A stretch of DNA of 64,000 bases from Cellulosimicrobium cellulans (GTDB lineage: Bacteria > Actinomycetota > Actinomycetes > Actinomycetales > Cellulomonadaceae). Positions 49,327 through 58,222 of the stretch are shown here, piece by piece (the stretch's first letter is position 1; each line of letters opens with the position of its first letter). Location of the stretch: the NCBI RefSeq assembly GCF_024124905.1, contig NZ_JAMXST010000004.1, forward strand, positions 310,001 through 374,000, read 5' to 3'. Under the pieces are notes generated by a model. The model was not told the DNA's origin. It worked only from the letters and a program-made list of their open reading frames with translations, and ran no database searches. The position numbers and the translations under genes are program-made.

Positions 49327-50396
49327 CTCTCTCGCCCACCGACAACCCGAGCGAGATCGGCGTCGTCTCGCAGGACTCCGCGGCGTCGGCCGACAGCACG
49401 CCGGCGGTCCCGACGGACGGCACGGGCACGGCCCGACGCGCCGCCGAGGCGAGCCGCTCCCGGCGCGAGTCCGAGCGCCGCAGGGTGCGCGCCCGCCGTC
49501 GCAAGGCGCTCGACGGCGTCGAGGACCGTGGCGCGCTCTCCGAGGCGGACTGGCGCCGCCCGTCGATCCGGTGGGGGATGGGCAGCACGCACGTGCTGCT
49601 GCTCGTGATCCTCGTGGTCGCCGGGCTCGGCCCGATGCTGCTGCTCGCCAAGTACGCCGTCACGCCGACCCAGGACATCCTGCGCACCCCGATGGCGATC
49701 TTCCCGAACGGCATCGCGTGGGACAACCTCGACAAGGCGTGGAACGACGTCCAGGTCAGCCGGTACTTCCTCAACACGATCTGGCTCGCGGTCGGGTCGT
49801 GGGCGTCGCAGATCCTCGTCGCGACGACGGGCGGCTACGCGCTGTCCGTCCTGCGGCCGAAGTACGGGAAGGTCGTCCAGGCGCTCGTCCTGTCGACCAT
49901 GTTCGTCCCCGCGATCGTGCTGCTCGTCCCGCTGTACCTGACGATCCTCGACCCGCCGCTGCTGGGCCGGTCGCTCATCAACAGCTTCTGGGCCGTGTGG
50001 CTCCCGGCGGGTGCGAGCGCGTTCAACGTGCTGCTGGTCCAGCGGTTCTTCGACAGCCTCCCGCGCGAGGTGTTCGAGGCCGCCCGCATGGACGGCGCCG
50101 GGCCGTACCGGCTGTTCTGGTCGATCGTGCTGCCGATGTCCAAGCCGATCATCGGCGTGGTCTCGGTCTTCGCGGTCATCGCGGCGTGGAAGGACTTCCT
50201 CTGGCCGCTGCTGGTCCTCAAGGACCCGGCGATCCAGCCGCTGTCCGTGCGCCTGCCGTCCATCGAGGCGTCGACCGACCTCGGCGTGTTCCTCGCGGCC
50301 CTCGCGATCTCGACGCTCATCCCGGTGGGCCTGTTCCTCGTCTTCCAGCGCATGTTCCTCCAGGGCGCCGGCCTGGGCGGAGCGGTCAAGGGCTGA
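49323..50396 (+). CDS. Sugar ABC transporter permease (MalG type), long N-terminal tail
   Basis: Second membrane subunit, 357 residues. Six helices start only at about residue 90. The preceding tail is Ser/Thr-rich, then strongly basic (SRRESERRRVRARRRK), much longer than the 10-20 residues normal for MalG. The EAA loop is EVFEAARMDGAGPYRLFWSI. The start overlaps the MalF-type gene stop. An in-frame ATG near residue 84 (MGSTHV) would give a usual-length protein, but the ATGA overlap supports the long form. Confidence 0.9.
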   Translation: MTLSPTDNPSEIGVVSQDSAASADSTPAVPTDGTGTARRAAEASRSRRESERRRVRARRRKALDGVEDRGALSEADWRRPSIRWGMGSTHVLLLVILVVAGLGPMLLLAKYAVTPTQDILRTPMAIFPNGIAWDNLDKAWNDVQVSRYFLNTIWLAVGSWASQILVATTGGYALSVLRPKYGKVVQALVLSTMFVPAIVLLVPLYLTILDPPLLGRSLINSFWAVWLPAGASAFNVLLVQRFFDSLPREVFEAARMDGAGPYRLFWSIVLPMSKPIIGVVSVFAVIAAWKDFLWPLLVLKDPAIQPLSVRLPSIEASTDLGVFLAALAISTLIPVGLFLVFQRMFLQGAGLGGAVKG

Positions 50397-50411
50397 CCTT
50401 CGGCCCGCTGC

Positions 50412-50466
50412 CGAACACGACTTCGGTGTCGTCGTCCGAGGGATGACGACACCGAAGTCGTTCTCG
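50412..50466. terminator. Long intergenic hairpin, family A variant
   Basis: Arms 50412-50437 and 50441-50466 pair at 23 of 26 positions with a 3-base loop, between the convergent permease and DUF2804 genes. Relative to other family A copies, CATG is replaced by CTTCGG with the matching change in the opposite arm. TTCTCGACCGAGA at 50461-50473 echoes the family B core. Confidence 0.75.
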
Positions 50467-50511
50467 ACCGAGAGCAGGGTCGTCGGGGGAGCGGGGCCCG
50501 ACGGCGGGTTG

Positions 50512-51543
50512 TCACCAGCGGTTGTGGACCTCCTCGGCCCAGCCGACGAGGCCGTCGAACCGCACCGGCTCCGGTGCGGCGTCGCCGTCGGTCCCCGCGG
50601 CGGGTGGCGTGAACGTGCCGGACCAGTGGCCGAAGCACTGGTCGGTCGACGACGACACGACGCCGAGGTGCGTCCTTGTGACCTTCGTGTGGAAGGGCTC
50701 GAACGTCGCGTCGAGCCCGCCGCCGGTGACCCGCCACGGCCGGTGCGGGTCGCCGAGGTCGTAGTCCCACGCGAGCTCGTCGGGGAGGTGCTGGATCCGC
50801 CCGTCGACGAGGACCGCGTTCTCGGTCGACCCCGTGCCGACGGTCCACCGTCCGCCCACCTGGATCCCGACGACCCGCCCGTGGCTCTCGCCCGAGCCCG
50901 CGCCCCAGTTCCACCGGACGTCGTACGGCCAGCGCCCGCGGCCGTGGTCGAGGACGGCCCACGACGACCCGGCGGGAACGTCGACCGTCCGGCCGTCGAC
51001 CCACAGCGTGCCGTGCGCCGGGCGGGCGACGTCCTTGACCGTGTACTGGAAGCGCGAGTCGCTCCACGGCACGACGACGGCGAGCCGCTCGTGCCCGGGC
51101 GGCAGCTCGGCGACGACGTCGAACGAGACGTCGCGGGTCCGCGCCCGCAGGCGCGTCCCGCCGTCGACCTCGTCGAGGTCGATCGCGAGGTTCTTCGCCC
51201 GTGCGCGGGCGGGACCGTCGCCGAGCGAGCCGGGCAGCTCGACGCCGCGCGCGGGCACGACGGTCGCGCCCGCGCCCCACGTGCGGCCGGACTCCCGGTC
51301 CAGTGCCCAGACCTCGTGCACCGCCGCGTAGTCGAGCGAGGACACCGTCAGCGAGAGCACGTGCGTCGGGGTGACGACGCCCCAGTACTCCCAGCGCTTG
51401 TTCCGGCCCGCATGGCGGCGGCCGTCCCGCGCGACGCCGGACGTGTCGACGAGCGGCCGGCGCGCCCAGCCGATCGAGCGGCGGTCGAGCAGGCCGTCGG
51501 GCAGGGTGAGCGGCACGCGCTCGGTGATCTCCGGGAGCGGCAC
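50512..51543 (-). CDS. DUF2804 family protein
   Basis: Soluble protein of 343 residues in an uncharacterised family. It has an N-terminal RRSIGWARRPLVDTSGVARD followed by a beta-rich body with KRWEYWGVVTPTHVLSLTVS, the RWPYDVRWNWGAGSGESHGR block and EPFHTKVTRTHLGVVSSSTD near the end. The fold resembles lipocalin-like or hydroxysteroid-type beta-barrels (AttH-like), only a suggestion. The GTG at 51543 follows GGAGGTGGAGCG. It is divergent from ferrochelatase and convergent with the permease. Confidence 0.8.
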   Translation of the reverse strand: MPLPEITERVPLTLPDGLLDRRSIGWARRPLVDTSGVARDGRRHAGRNKRWEYWGVVTPTHVLSLTVSSLDYAAVHEVWALDRESGRTWGAGATVVPARGVELPGSLGDGPARARAKNLAIDLDEVDGGTRLRARTRDVSFDVVAELPPGHERLAVVVPWSDSRFQYTVKDVARPAHGTLWVDGRTVDVPAGSSWAVLDHGRGRWPYDVRWNWGAGSGESHGRVVGIQVGGRWTVGTGSTENAVLVDGRIQHLPDELAWDYDLGDPHRPWRVTGGGLDATFEPFHTKVTRTHLGVVSSSTDQCFGHWSGTFTPPAAGTDGDAAPEPVRFDGLVGWAEEVHNRW

Positions 51544-51734
51544 CGCTCCACCTCCACGTCGTCCGGCTCGGGCGATCCTGCGCGGCGGGCGACGGTGCCC
51601 GGTGCCCGGCCCGAGGAGCGAGCGAGGCCGAGTCTAGGGGGCCGGGCGAGGTGACCGGACGAGGTGACACTCTGTCCCGTCAATGTCACGTCCCTCCGGT
51701 CCGCTTCCGGGCGGGCGGGGGTCGGAGCAGGTGC

Positions 51735-51740
51735 CATGAT
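51735..51740 (+). promoter_or_regulatory. -10 box of the ferrochelatase gene (leaderless)
   Basis: CATGAT with 7 bases to ATG 51748. An in-frame ATG overlapping this hexamer (51736) is therefore unlikely to be the start. Confidence 0.4.
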
Positions 51741-51747
51741 CGGGAGC

Positions 51748-52977
51748 ATGCCCCCGTTCTCCCCCCAGGACGTCGCTGCCGACACGGGCCGGGCCGCCGC
51801 GCCCGCTGCGTCCGCCAGCGCCCCCACGAGCGACGTCGACCCCGGTCCCACCCCCGACCTGCGCCCCTACGACGCCCTGCTGCTCTACTCGTTCGGCGGG
51901 CCCAACAAGCCCGAGGACGTCGTGCCGTTCCTGCGCAACGTCACCGCGGGCAAGGGCATCCCGGACTCGCGCCTCGAGGAGGTCGGCGAGCACTACTACG
52001 GCTTCGGCGGCAAGAGTCCGATCAACGAGCAGAACCTCGCGCTCAAGGCGGCGCTCGAGGCCGAGCTCGCGCGCCGCGGCGTCGACCTGCCGGTCGTGTG
52101 GGGCAACCGCAACTGGGAGCCGTACACCACCGACGCGATCGACGAGCTCGAGGCGCTGGGCGCGAAGAACGCGGTCGCGCTCGTGACGTCGGCGTACTCG
52201 TCGTACTCCGGGTGCCGTCAGTACCGCGAGGACCTCGCGGTCGTGCTCGACGGGCGCGGCCAGCTCGGCCCCGACGGCTCGACGGGCGTGCAGTTCGACA
52301 AGGTGCGCTCCTACTTCAACCACCCCGGCTTCGCGCAGGCGAACGTCGACGCCGTCCTCGACGGCTACGCGGCGCTCGCGGCCAAGGGCGGCGACGGCGC
52401 CGCCGCGCGCCTCGTGTTCGTCACGCACTCCATCCCGGACACGATGGAGGCCGCGTCGCGCGTCTCGCACGCGACGTACTCGGAGCAGCACCTCGACCTC
52501 GCGCGCGTGATCGCCGCCGAGGTGTCGGCGCGCCTCGGGCACGACGTCGCGTGGGACCTCGCGTACTGCTCGCGCTCGGGGCCGCCGAGCCAGCCGTGGC
52601 TCGAGCCCGACGTCAACGACCACCTGGAGGCCCTCGCGCAGGACGGCGTCCGCGACGTCGTGCTCTCGCCGATCGGCTTCGTGTCGGACCACATGGAGGT
52701 CGCGTACGACCTCGACACCGAGGCGATGGAGACGGCGACCGGGCTCGGGATGACCGCGGTCCGTGCCGGGACCGTCGGCACGCGCGAGCCGTTCGTGCGC
52801 GGGCTGGTCGACCTGCTCGTCGAGCGCGCGGCCCTCGCGCGCGGCGAGGCCGTCGAGGAGGCCACCGTCGGCGACCTCCCGGCGTTCCGGTCGGTGTGCG
52901 CGCCGGGCTGCTGCCTGCGTCGCGACGGCGAGCCGAGCGGCGTCCCCGCGCTGTGCAGCACGGACATCCACAGCTGA
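51748..52977 (+). CDS. cpfC: Coproporphyrin III ferrochelatase
   Basis: Inserts Fe2+ into coproporphyrin III in the actinobacterial heme route. It has 409 residues with a 38-residue low-complexity lead. The core shows [18 protein letters not shown], the active-site His in [10 protein letters not shown] and the Glu in [14 protein letters not shown]. The C-terminal [20 protein letters not shown] segment plus the Cys in SGCRQYRED fit the [2Fe-2S] cluster ligands known in actinobacterial enzymes. The gene before chdC in the operon makes the iron-coproporphyrin that chdC consumes. The start at 51748 is leaderless-type. Confidence 0.93.
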   Translation: MPPFSPQDVAADTGRAAAPAASASAPTSDVDPGPTPDLRPYDALLLYSFGGPNKPEDVVPFLRNVTAGKGIPDSRLEEVGEHYYGFGGKSPINEQNLALKAALEAELARRGVDLPVVWGNRNWEPYTTDAIDELEALGAKNAVALVTSAYSSYSGCRQYREDLAVVLDGRGQLGPDGSTGVQFDKVRSYFNHPGFAQANVDAVLDGYAALAAKGGDGAAARLVFVTHSIPDTMEAASRVSHATYSEQHLDLARVIAAEVSARLGHDVAWDLAYCSRSGPPSQPWLEPDVNDHLEALAQDGVRDVVLSPIGFVSDHMEVAYDLDTEAMETATGLGMTAVRAGTVGTREPFVRGLVDLLVERAALARGEAVEEATVGDLPAFRSVCAPGCCLRRDGEPSGVPALCSTDIHS

Positions 52978-53020
52978 GCCACCGCGGCGAAGATCCCGCA
53001 CCGACCAGGGAGGAACCCCG

Positions 53021-53755
53021 ATGAACGACGCCGCGCGCGTCCCCGCGGACCACGAGCAGATCAACACCACCATCCGCTACGCGATGTGGTCCGTCTTCGC
53101 GACGGCGGCGCCCCTGCCCGCCGACGCCGACGAGCGGGCGGGCCTCGTGGCCGACGCGCTGACCGCCGTCGGCGGCGGTGACGACCCGTCCGCGACGGAC
53201 GGCGACCTCGTCGTGCGCGGCTGGTACGACGTCGCGGGCCTGCGCTCGGACGCCGACCTCATGGTGTGGTGGCACGGCCCGACGATCGAGTCCGTCCAGG
53301 GCGCCTACCAGCGCCTGCGCGCGAGCGGCCTCGGGGCGCACCTGGAGCCGGTGTGGTCGAACGCGGCGCTGCACCGCCCGGCCGAGTTCAACCGCGGCCA
53401 CGTGCCCGCGTTCCTCGCGGGGGAGGCGCCGCGCGACTACCTCAGCGTGTACCCGTTCGTGCGCTCCTACGACTGGTACCTCCTGCCCGATGCCGAGCGC
53501 CGCACCATGCTGCGCGACCACGGCCTCGCGGCGAAGGACTACCCGGAGGTGCGCGCCAACACGGTCGCGTCGTTCGCGCTCGGCGACTACGAGTGGATCC
53601 TCGCGTTCGAGGCCGACGAGCTGCACCGGATCGTCGACCTCATGCGCGAGCTGCGCGCCACGGAGGCCCGCCGCCACGTGCGCGAGGAGGTCCCGTTCTT
53701 CACGGGCCCGCGCACGACGCTCACGGCCTGGGCCGACCGCCAGCCCCTGTCCTGA
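53021..53755 (+). CDS. chdC: Coproheme decarboxylase (HemQ)
   Basis: Chlorite-dismutase-family enzyme of 244 residues that oxidatively decarboxylates coproheme to heme b, the last step of the coproporphyrin route. Hallmarks are [15 protein letters not shown] at the N-terminus, the catalytic-Tyr region [17 protein letters not shown], and [20 protein letters not shown]. The dismutase's distal Arg context is absent, as expected. It lies 43 bases after cpfC with an AGGGAGGAACCCC ribosome site, so the two are co-transcribed. Confidence 0.93.
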   Translation: MNDAARVPADHEQINTTIRYAMWSVFATAAPLPADADERAGLVADALTAVGGGDDPSATDGDLVVRGWYDVAGLRSDADLMVWWHGPTIESVQGAYQRLRASGLGAHLEPVWSNAALHRPAEFNRGHVPAFLAGEAPRDYLSVYPFVRSYDWYLLPDAERRTMLRDHGLAAKDYPEVRANTVASFALGDYEWILAFEADELHRIVDLMRELRATEARRHVREEVPFFTGPRTTLTAWADRQPLS

Positions 53756-53766
53756 CCCCACGGCGC

Positions 53767-53845
53767 CGAGCACGACATGAGGGTCGTCATCCCGTGGATG
53801 ACGACCCTCATGTCGTGCTCGACGGCGCGTAGGGGTCGTTCTCGG
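53767..53845. terminator. Long intergenic hairpin, family A
   Basis: Arms 53767-53792 and 53796-53821 are exact complements (26 bp) with a CGT loop. GGGGTCGTTCTCGG follows at 53832-53845, as beside the hairpin at 10945. It lies between convergent chdC and the M48 peptidase gene. No U-tract. Confidence 0.82.
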
Positions 53846-53876
53846 CGTGGCCGCGGGGCGCAGGCGTTCCTGGGGG

Positions 53877-55754
53877 TCAGCCCGCGGGGACGGTGTTCGG
53901 CTCGCCCTCGCGGACGTAGGGCGCGACGTGCGCGACGAGCGCCTCGTCGCTGTCCTTGGTGAGCCGCTCGCCCGACCACGTCTCGTGGAGCGTGAGGGTC
54001 GTGCCGTCGTGCAGCGCCAGGTCGACGCGCGCAGGCGTGACCTTGCGGATCGCGGCCGCGGCGATCTGCTCGTAGGGCACGTACCGGTACCGCGCGGCGA
54101 GGTCGGCGACGGGCGCCGAGCGCAGGAGCTCCACGAGGCGTGCCTTGCCGCCCTCCGTCTTCTTGGGGCAGGGCGCCAGGATCAGCCCCACGTCCAGCAC
54201 CAGGACGTCGTGGTACGTCCCGTCCACCTTGACGTTCGCGAGTCCGCCGACGACGTCGCCGCCGTGCGCGGTCGCCTGCGCGGTCTGCTGGACCGCGCCC
54301 GCGACGTCGATGCCGAGGGCGTCGAGCCGGGCGCGGGCCTCCGCGGTGGTCGCGGGGTCGGCCGCGAGGCGCGCGACCTCCGCCAGGTCCAGGACGGTGC
54401 CGTCGGGCGTCTCGAGCGTCGCCGGTCCCGTCCACGACGCGCGCCACCGGGCCGCGCCGGACCGGACGGCGGCCGCCGCGAGGGCCGAGGAGATCGCCCC
54501 CGTGATCGCGTCCCGGGCCTCCTCGGCGGGGGCGCCGGGGACGATGTCGCGCGCGATCGCGTCGAGGCGGCCGGTGCCCAGCAGGTCGAGCAGGGTCGCC
54601 AGGTCACCCTGCGGGCGACCGGCCGCGCGACCCACCGCGCGGTAGAGCGTGTCCGCGGTGCGCTGGTCGTGGATCGGCATCGCCGCCGCGACGAGCGCGT
54701 CCCACGGGAGCTGCGCCCGCGTCCCGAACGCGACCTCCTCGACCGCGACGCGCTCGGCCCACGTCGGGAAGCCCGGGACGAGGGCGGTGGCGCGCCGCTC
54801 GTCCGTGGCGACCGTGCCGCCGTCGGGCATGGTGTCCATCGCGGCGACGCGCCGCGCGATCGACGGGTGCGTGTCCCACGCGGACTGCTCGGCGGGCGCG
54901 TCGTCGGACCGGAGCTCGGCGAGGTCGCCGGCCCTGCCGCGCAGGAGCTCGTCGAAACCGCCGAAGACGCCCGCCGGCGTCGGGGCGAGGCCGTGCTCCC
55001 AGCCGAGCCCGACGTACTGGCTGGTGTAGAAGCCCCACGCGGCGTCGATCACCGGGACCTCGCGCAGCGCCGCCTGGGCGGTCGCGCGGCCCGCGACGCG
55101 CACGGACAGCTCGTCGGCCTCGAGCTCCTGGCGGCGGCTGACCGCTGCCGACACGAGGACGTAGAGCTTCGCGTACTGCTTGAGCAGCCAGCCGACGACG
55201 TTCCCCTGGAGCTGCCCGACCGTCGCCATGATCGCCTCACGGCCCCGGTAGGCGAGCGGGCCGAGGCGCGTGTGCGAGCGGGAGTAGTGGCCGAGCTCGT
55301 GCGCGAGGACCGAGCGGAGCTGCGCGGCGGTCAGGCCCTGCAGCAGCGGGACGCCCAGGTACAGGCGGCGCGTCCCGCCGACGAGACCGAGCAGGCGCGT
55401 GTCCTCGCTGACGGCGGCGTTGACGTCGGCGACGAGCCGGATCTCGTCGGGGGCGCGCGTGTCCGCGACCTGCGCGAGCTCGCGGACGGCGGCCCAGAGC
55501 TCGGGCGCGTCGCGCTCGGCGAGCGGCACCCCGCCCGGTCCCTGCTTCTCCGCCCTGGCGACGCGCACGAGCGCGACGACGAGGCCTGCCGCGACGACGA
55601 TCGTGAAGAACCCGAGCTTCGCGGCACCACCGCTCGCGTGCTCCGAGAAAGCCCACACGGTCGCCGCGCCGAGGCCGACGACGGCGCCGAGCGCGAGGAC
55701 GTAGAACCCGACGAGGAGGAGGACCGACAGCGCGGCGCGCAGGGTCGTGGTCAT
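53877..55754 (-). CDS. M48-family membrane metallopeptidase
   Basis: Zinc peptidase of 625 residues. Two N-terminal helices (about 8-30 and 47-66) precede the catalytic domain with HELGH at 152-156 and the third ligand Glu in RRQELEADELSVRVAG. DTHPSIARRVAAMD is the conserved M48 downstream motif. The last 300 residues are a soluble domain unlike HtpX, with a YRYVPYEQIAAAAIRKVTPA segment resembling a PH-like fold. The family is involved in membrane-protein quality control. The ATG at 55754 has a GAGAGG site. Confidence 0.87.
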   Translation of the reverse strand: MTTTLRAALSVLLLVGFYVLALGAVVGLGAATVWAFSEHASGGAAKLGFFTIVVAAGLVVALVRVARAEKQGPGGVPLAERDAPELWAAVRELAQVADTRAPDEIRLVADVNAAVSEDTRLLGLVGGTRRLYLGVPLLQGLTAAQLRSVLAHELGHYSRSHTRLGPLAYRGREAIMATVGQLQGNVVGWLLKQYAKLYVLVSAAVSRRQELEADELSVRVAGRATAQAALREVPVIDAAWGFYTSQYVGLGWEHGLAPTPAGVFGGFDELLRGRAGDLAELRSDDAPAEQSAWDTHPSIARRVAAMDTMPDGGTVATDERRATALVPGFPTWAERVAVEEVAFGTRAQLPWDALVAAAMPIHDQRTADTLYRAVGRAAGRPQGDLATLLDLLGTGRLDAIARDIVPGAPAEEARDAITGAISSALAAAAVRSGAARWRASWTGPATLETPDGTVLDLAEVARLAADPATTAEARARLDALGIDVAGAVQQTAQATAHGGDVVGGLANVKVDGTYHDVLVLDVGLILAPCPKKTEGGKARLVELLRSAPVADLAARYRYVPYEQIAAAAIRKVTPARVDLALHDGTTLTLHETWSGERLTKDSDEALVAHVAPYVREGEPNTVPAG

Positions 55755-55862
55755 GGGCGTGCCTCTCACGATGCGCCGCACCCGCGCGGCGGTCTGGCGC
55801 CGGAGCATAGTGGCCCGTGTGCCCGGGGCACCAGTTCCGTCCGCCGGCCCCTCCCCGGATGC

Positions 55863-55874
55863 TCAGCATGCTGA
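55863..55874. promoter_or_regulatory. 12-bp palindrome upstream of the TspO-like gene
   Basis: TCAGCATGCTGA, perfect, 18 bases before the ATG at 55893, in the 138-base divergent gap with the M48 gene. The position suits an operator. Confidence 0.4.
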
Positions 55875-55892
55875 TCGATGCGACGGTGGAGC

Positions 55893-56723
55893 ATGACCAC
55901 CGCAGCCGTCCCGGCGGGCGCCGTCCCCGCGCCCGCGCCCTCCGACCGCGTCCGTCAGGTCGTCGTCCTCGTCGGCTCGCTCGTCGCCGCCGGTGCCGCG
56001 GCCTACGGCGCGGGCGCGTTCGGCGGCACGGCCGTCGAGCAGACCGCCGGAGGCGCGCTGTCCTCGACCGCGACGCCCGTGGCGCCCGACAACCCGGCGT
56101 TCCGCATCTGGTCCGTGATCTACCTCGGGCTCTTCGCGTTCGCGGTCTACCAGGCGCTGCCGCGGCAGGCGACCAGCCCGCGCCTGCGCGCGACCGCGTG
56201 GTGGGTCCTCGTCTCCATGGTCCTCAACGCCGCGTGGATCGGCGTCGTGCAGGCCGGGTGGATCCCGTTCAGCGTCGTCGTCATCGCGGCGCTGCTCGCG
56301 GTCGACGCGGTGGTCGTCGTGCGGCTCGTGCGCCGGCGGCCCGAGTCGACCGCGCAGGCCGTCGTCCTCGACGGGACGACGGGCCTGTACACCGGCTGGG
56401 TGAGCGTCGCGACGCTCGCGAACGTCGCCGCGGCGCTCGCGGACGCGGGCGTCGGCGAGCTCGGCCTCGGCGCGACGGGCTGGTCCGTCGTGCTCGTCGT
56501 CCTCGCCGCGGCGCTGTCGGTCGCGTGGGCGGCGTTCGCCGCCGGGCGTCGCGCGGTCGCCCTCGGCATCGGCCTCGCGATGTCGTGGGGTCTCGCGTGG
56601 ATCGCCGTCGGGCGCTTCCAGGGCGAGCTCGTGGACGCCACCGTGGCCTGGGCGGCCGTCGGCGCGTCCGCGGTCGCGCTCGTCGCCGCGGTCGTCGCGG
56701 CGACCCGCCCGGCGCGCGCCTGA
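55893..56723 (+). CDS. TspO/MBR-like tryptophan-rich membrane protein
   Basis: Polytopic membrane protein of 276 residues with eight or nine helices, longer than the 150-residue five-helix TspO core. The stretch NPAFRIWSVIYLGLFAFAVY matches the conserved F-x-x-W-S/T-x-x-Y region of TspO, and LNAAWIGVVQAGWIP the following Trp-rich helix. The extra C-terminal helices are less conserved. Ligands of TspO proteins are porphyrins and similar compounds; that this one binds them is inference, though the heme genes are close by. Confidence 0.65.
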   Translation: MTTAAVPAGAVPAPAPSDRVRQVVVLVGSLVAAGAAAYGAGAFGGTAVEQTAGGALSSTATPVAPDNPAFRIWSVIYLGLFAFAVYQALPRQATSPRLRATAWWVLVSMVLNAAWIGVVQAGWIPFSVVVIAALLAVDAVVVVRLVRRRPESTAQAVVLDGTTGLYTGWVSVATLANVAAALADAGVGELGLGATGWSVVLVVLAAALSVAWAAFAAGRRAVALGIGLAMSWGLAWIAVGRFQGELVDATVAWAAVGASAVALVAAVVAATRPARA

Positions 56724-56728
56724 TCACC

Positions 56729-56790
56729 CGCCGAGCACGGGATCCGCGACCGGATCGAGCCCAGGACGGTCGCGGAGACCGTGCTCGGCG
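56729..56790. terminator. Long intergenic hairpin between TspO-like and gdh genes
   Basis: Arms 56729-56751 and 56768-56790 pair at 21 of 23 positions with a 16-base loop, between convergent genes. The outer CCGAGCACG resembles the head of family A arms. Confidence 0.75.
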
Positions 56791-56807
56791 GGGCCGAGCG
56801 TCGCGGG

Positions 56808-58136
56808 TCAGGGGTAGAGGCCGCGGATCTGGTGCGCCTCCGCCACACGCTGGACGCCGATGACGATCGCGGCGTCCCGCAGGCTCAGCTCCTCGCGGCG
56901 CGCGAGGGTCGCGACCTCCTCGTACGCGTGGAGCATGCGGTGCTCGAGCTTCTCGCCGATCTCCTCCGCGGTCCACCAGTACGCCTGGTTGGCCTGCACC
57001 CACTCGAAGTAGGACACGACGACGCCGCCCGCGTTCGCGAGCACGTCCGGCACGACCGTCACGCCGTTCTTGGTGAGGACACGGTCGCCCTCCGCGGTCG
57101 TCGGACCGTTCGCGCCCTCGACGACCCACCGGGCGCGCACGGTGCGCGCGGTGTCGCCGTCGAGCACGCCCTCGACCGCGGCGGGGACGAGCACGTCGAC
57201 GTCGAGCGCGAGCAGCGCGTCGTTGTCGACCGGGTCGGCGCGGTCGAACCCCACCACGCTGCCGGTCGCGGCGACGTGCTCGAGCAGCCCGCGCACGTCC
57301 AGCCCGTCCGGGTCGTACACGCCCCCGTACTGGTCGGACACCGCGACGACGCGCGCCCCGCGGGCCGCGAAGATCGCGGCGGCGTGCGACCCGACCTTGC
57401 CGAAGCCCTGGATCGCGACGCTCACGTCGGACAGCGGCACGCCCGCCTCGTCGAGCGCCGCGGCGGTGACGTGCACGACCCCCGCGCTGGTCGCCGTCGT
57501 GCGGCCGAGCGACCCGCCCACGGTGATCGGCTTGCCGGTCACGACGGCCGGGATCGTGTAGCCCTGGTTCACCGAGTAGGTGTCCATGACCCAGGCCATG
57601 GTCTGCTCGCTCGTGCCCATGTCGGGCGCCATGATGTCCCGCTCCGGGCCGATGACCGGCATGATCTCCGACGTGTAGCGGCGCGTGACGCGCTCGAGCT
57701 CGGCCTCGGAGTAGCAGCGCGGGTCGATCGCGACGCCGCCCTTCGCCCCGCCGTACGGCAGGTCGACGAGGGCGCACTTCCACGTCATCCACATGGCGAG
57801 CGCGCGCACCTCGTCGATGTCGACGCTCGGGGAGTAGCGCAGCCCGCCCTTGCCGGGGCCGCGCGAGACGTTGTGCTGCACGCGGTAGCCGTGGAAGAGG
57901 ACGGTGCGGCCGTCGTCGCGCCGCAGCGGGACGGCGACGTTCACCTCGCGCCGCGGCGTCGCGAGCATCTCGTGCAGGCCCTCGTCGTAGCCGAGGAACC
58001 CGACCGCGCCGGCGAGCTGCGCGTGCGCGGTGTCGAGGGCGGACGCGGGGGCGTGCTGCGGGGTCGTGCTGGGGGTGGGGTCGTGCGGGGTGGGTTCGCC
58101 GCTCGTGAGGGTGGGCGGCACGGACGTCGTCGTCAC
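56808..58136 (-). CDS. Glu/Leu/Phe/Val-type glutamate dehydrogenase
   Basis: NAD(P)-dependent glutamate dehydrogenase of 442 residues joining 2-oxoglutarate/ammonia and glutamate. The catalytic Lys lies in LPYGGAKGGVAIDP. The substrate loop is APDMGTSEQTMAWVMDTYS, and the dinucleotide motif is VAIQGFGKVGSHAAAIFAAR, followed by VSDQYGGVYDPDG. Coenzyme preference is not certain. The first 40 residues are a Pro/Thr-rich extension. The GTG at 58136 follows ACCGGAGGAACC. It could receive glutamate produced by PutA 2 kb away. Confidence 0.93.
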   Translation of the reverse strand: MTTTSVPPTLTSGEPTPHDPTPSTTPQHAPASALDTAHAQLAGAVGFLGYDEGLHEMLATPRREVNVAVPLRRDDGRTVLFHGYRVQHNVSRGPGKGGLRYSPSVDIDEVRALAMWMTWKCALVDLPYGGAKGGVAIDPRCYSEAELERVTRRYTSEIMPVIGPERDIMAPDMGTSEQTMAWVMDTYSVNQGYTIPAVVTGKPITVGGSLGRTTATSAGVVHVTAAALDEAGVPLSDVSVAIQGFGKVGSHAAAIFAARGARVVAVSDQYGGVYDPDGLDVRGLLEHVAATGSVVGFDRADPVDNDALLALDVDVLVPAAVEGVLDGDTARTVRARWVVEGANGPTTAEGDRVLTKNGVTVVPDVLANAGGVVVSYFEWVQANQAYWWTAEEIGEKLEHRMLHAYEEVATLARREELSLRDAAIVIGVQRVAEAHQIRGLYP

Positions 58137-58222
58137 GGTTCCTCCGGTTCGAGGTTCTCCTCGGTGCCGCGGGGGTGTGCGGCACCGAGGGTCACGCTAC
58201 CCCCGGCGCGGGCGCTCGCCGC

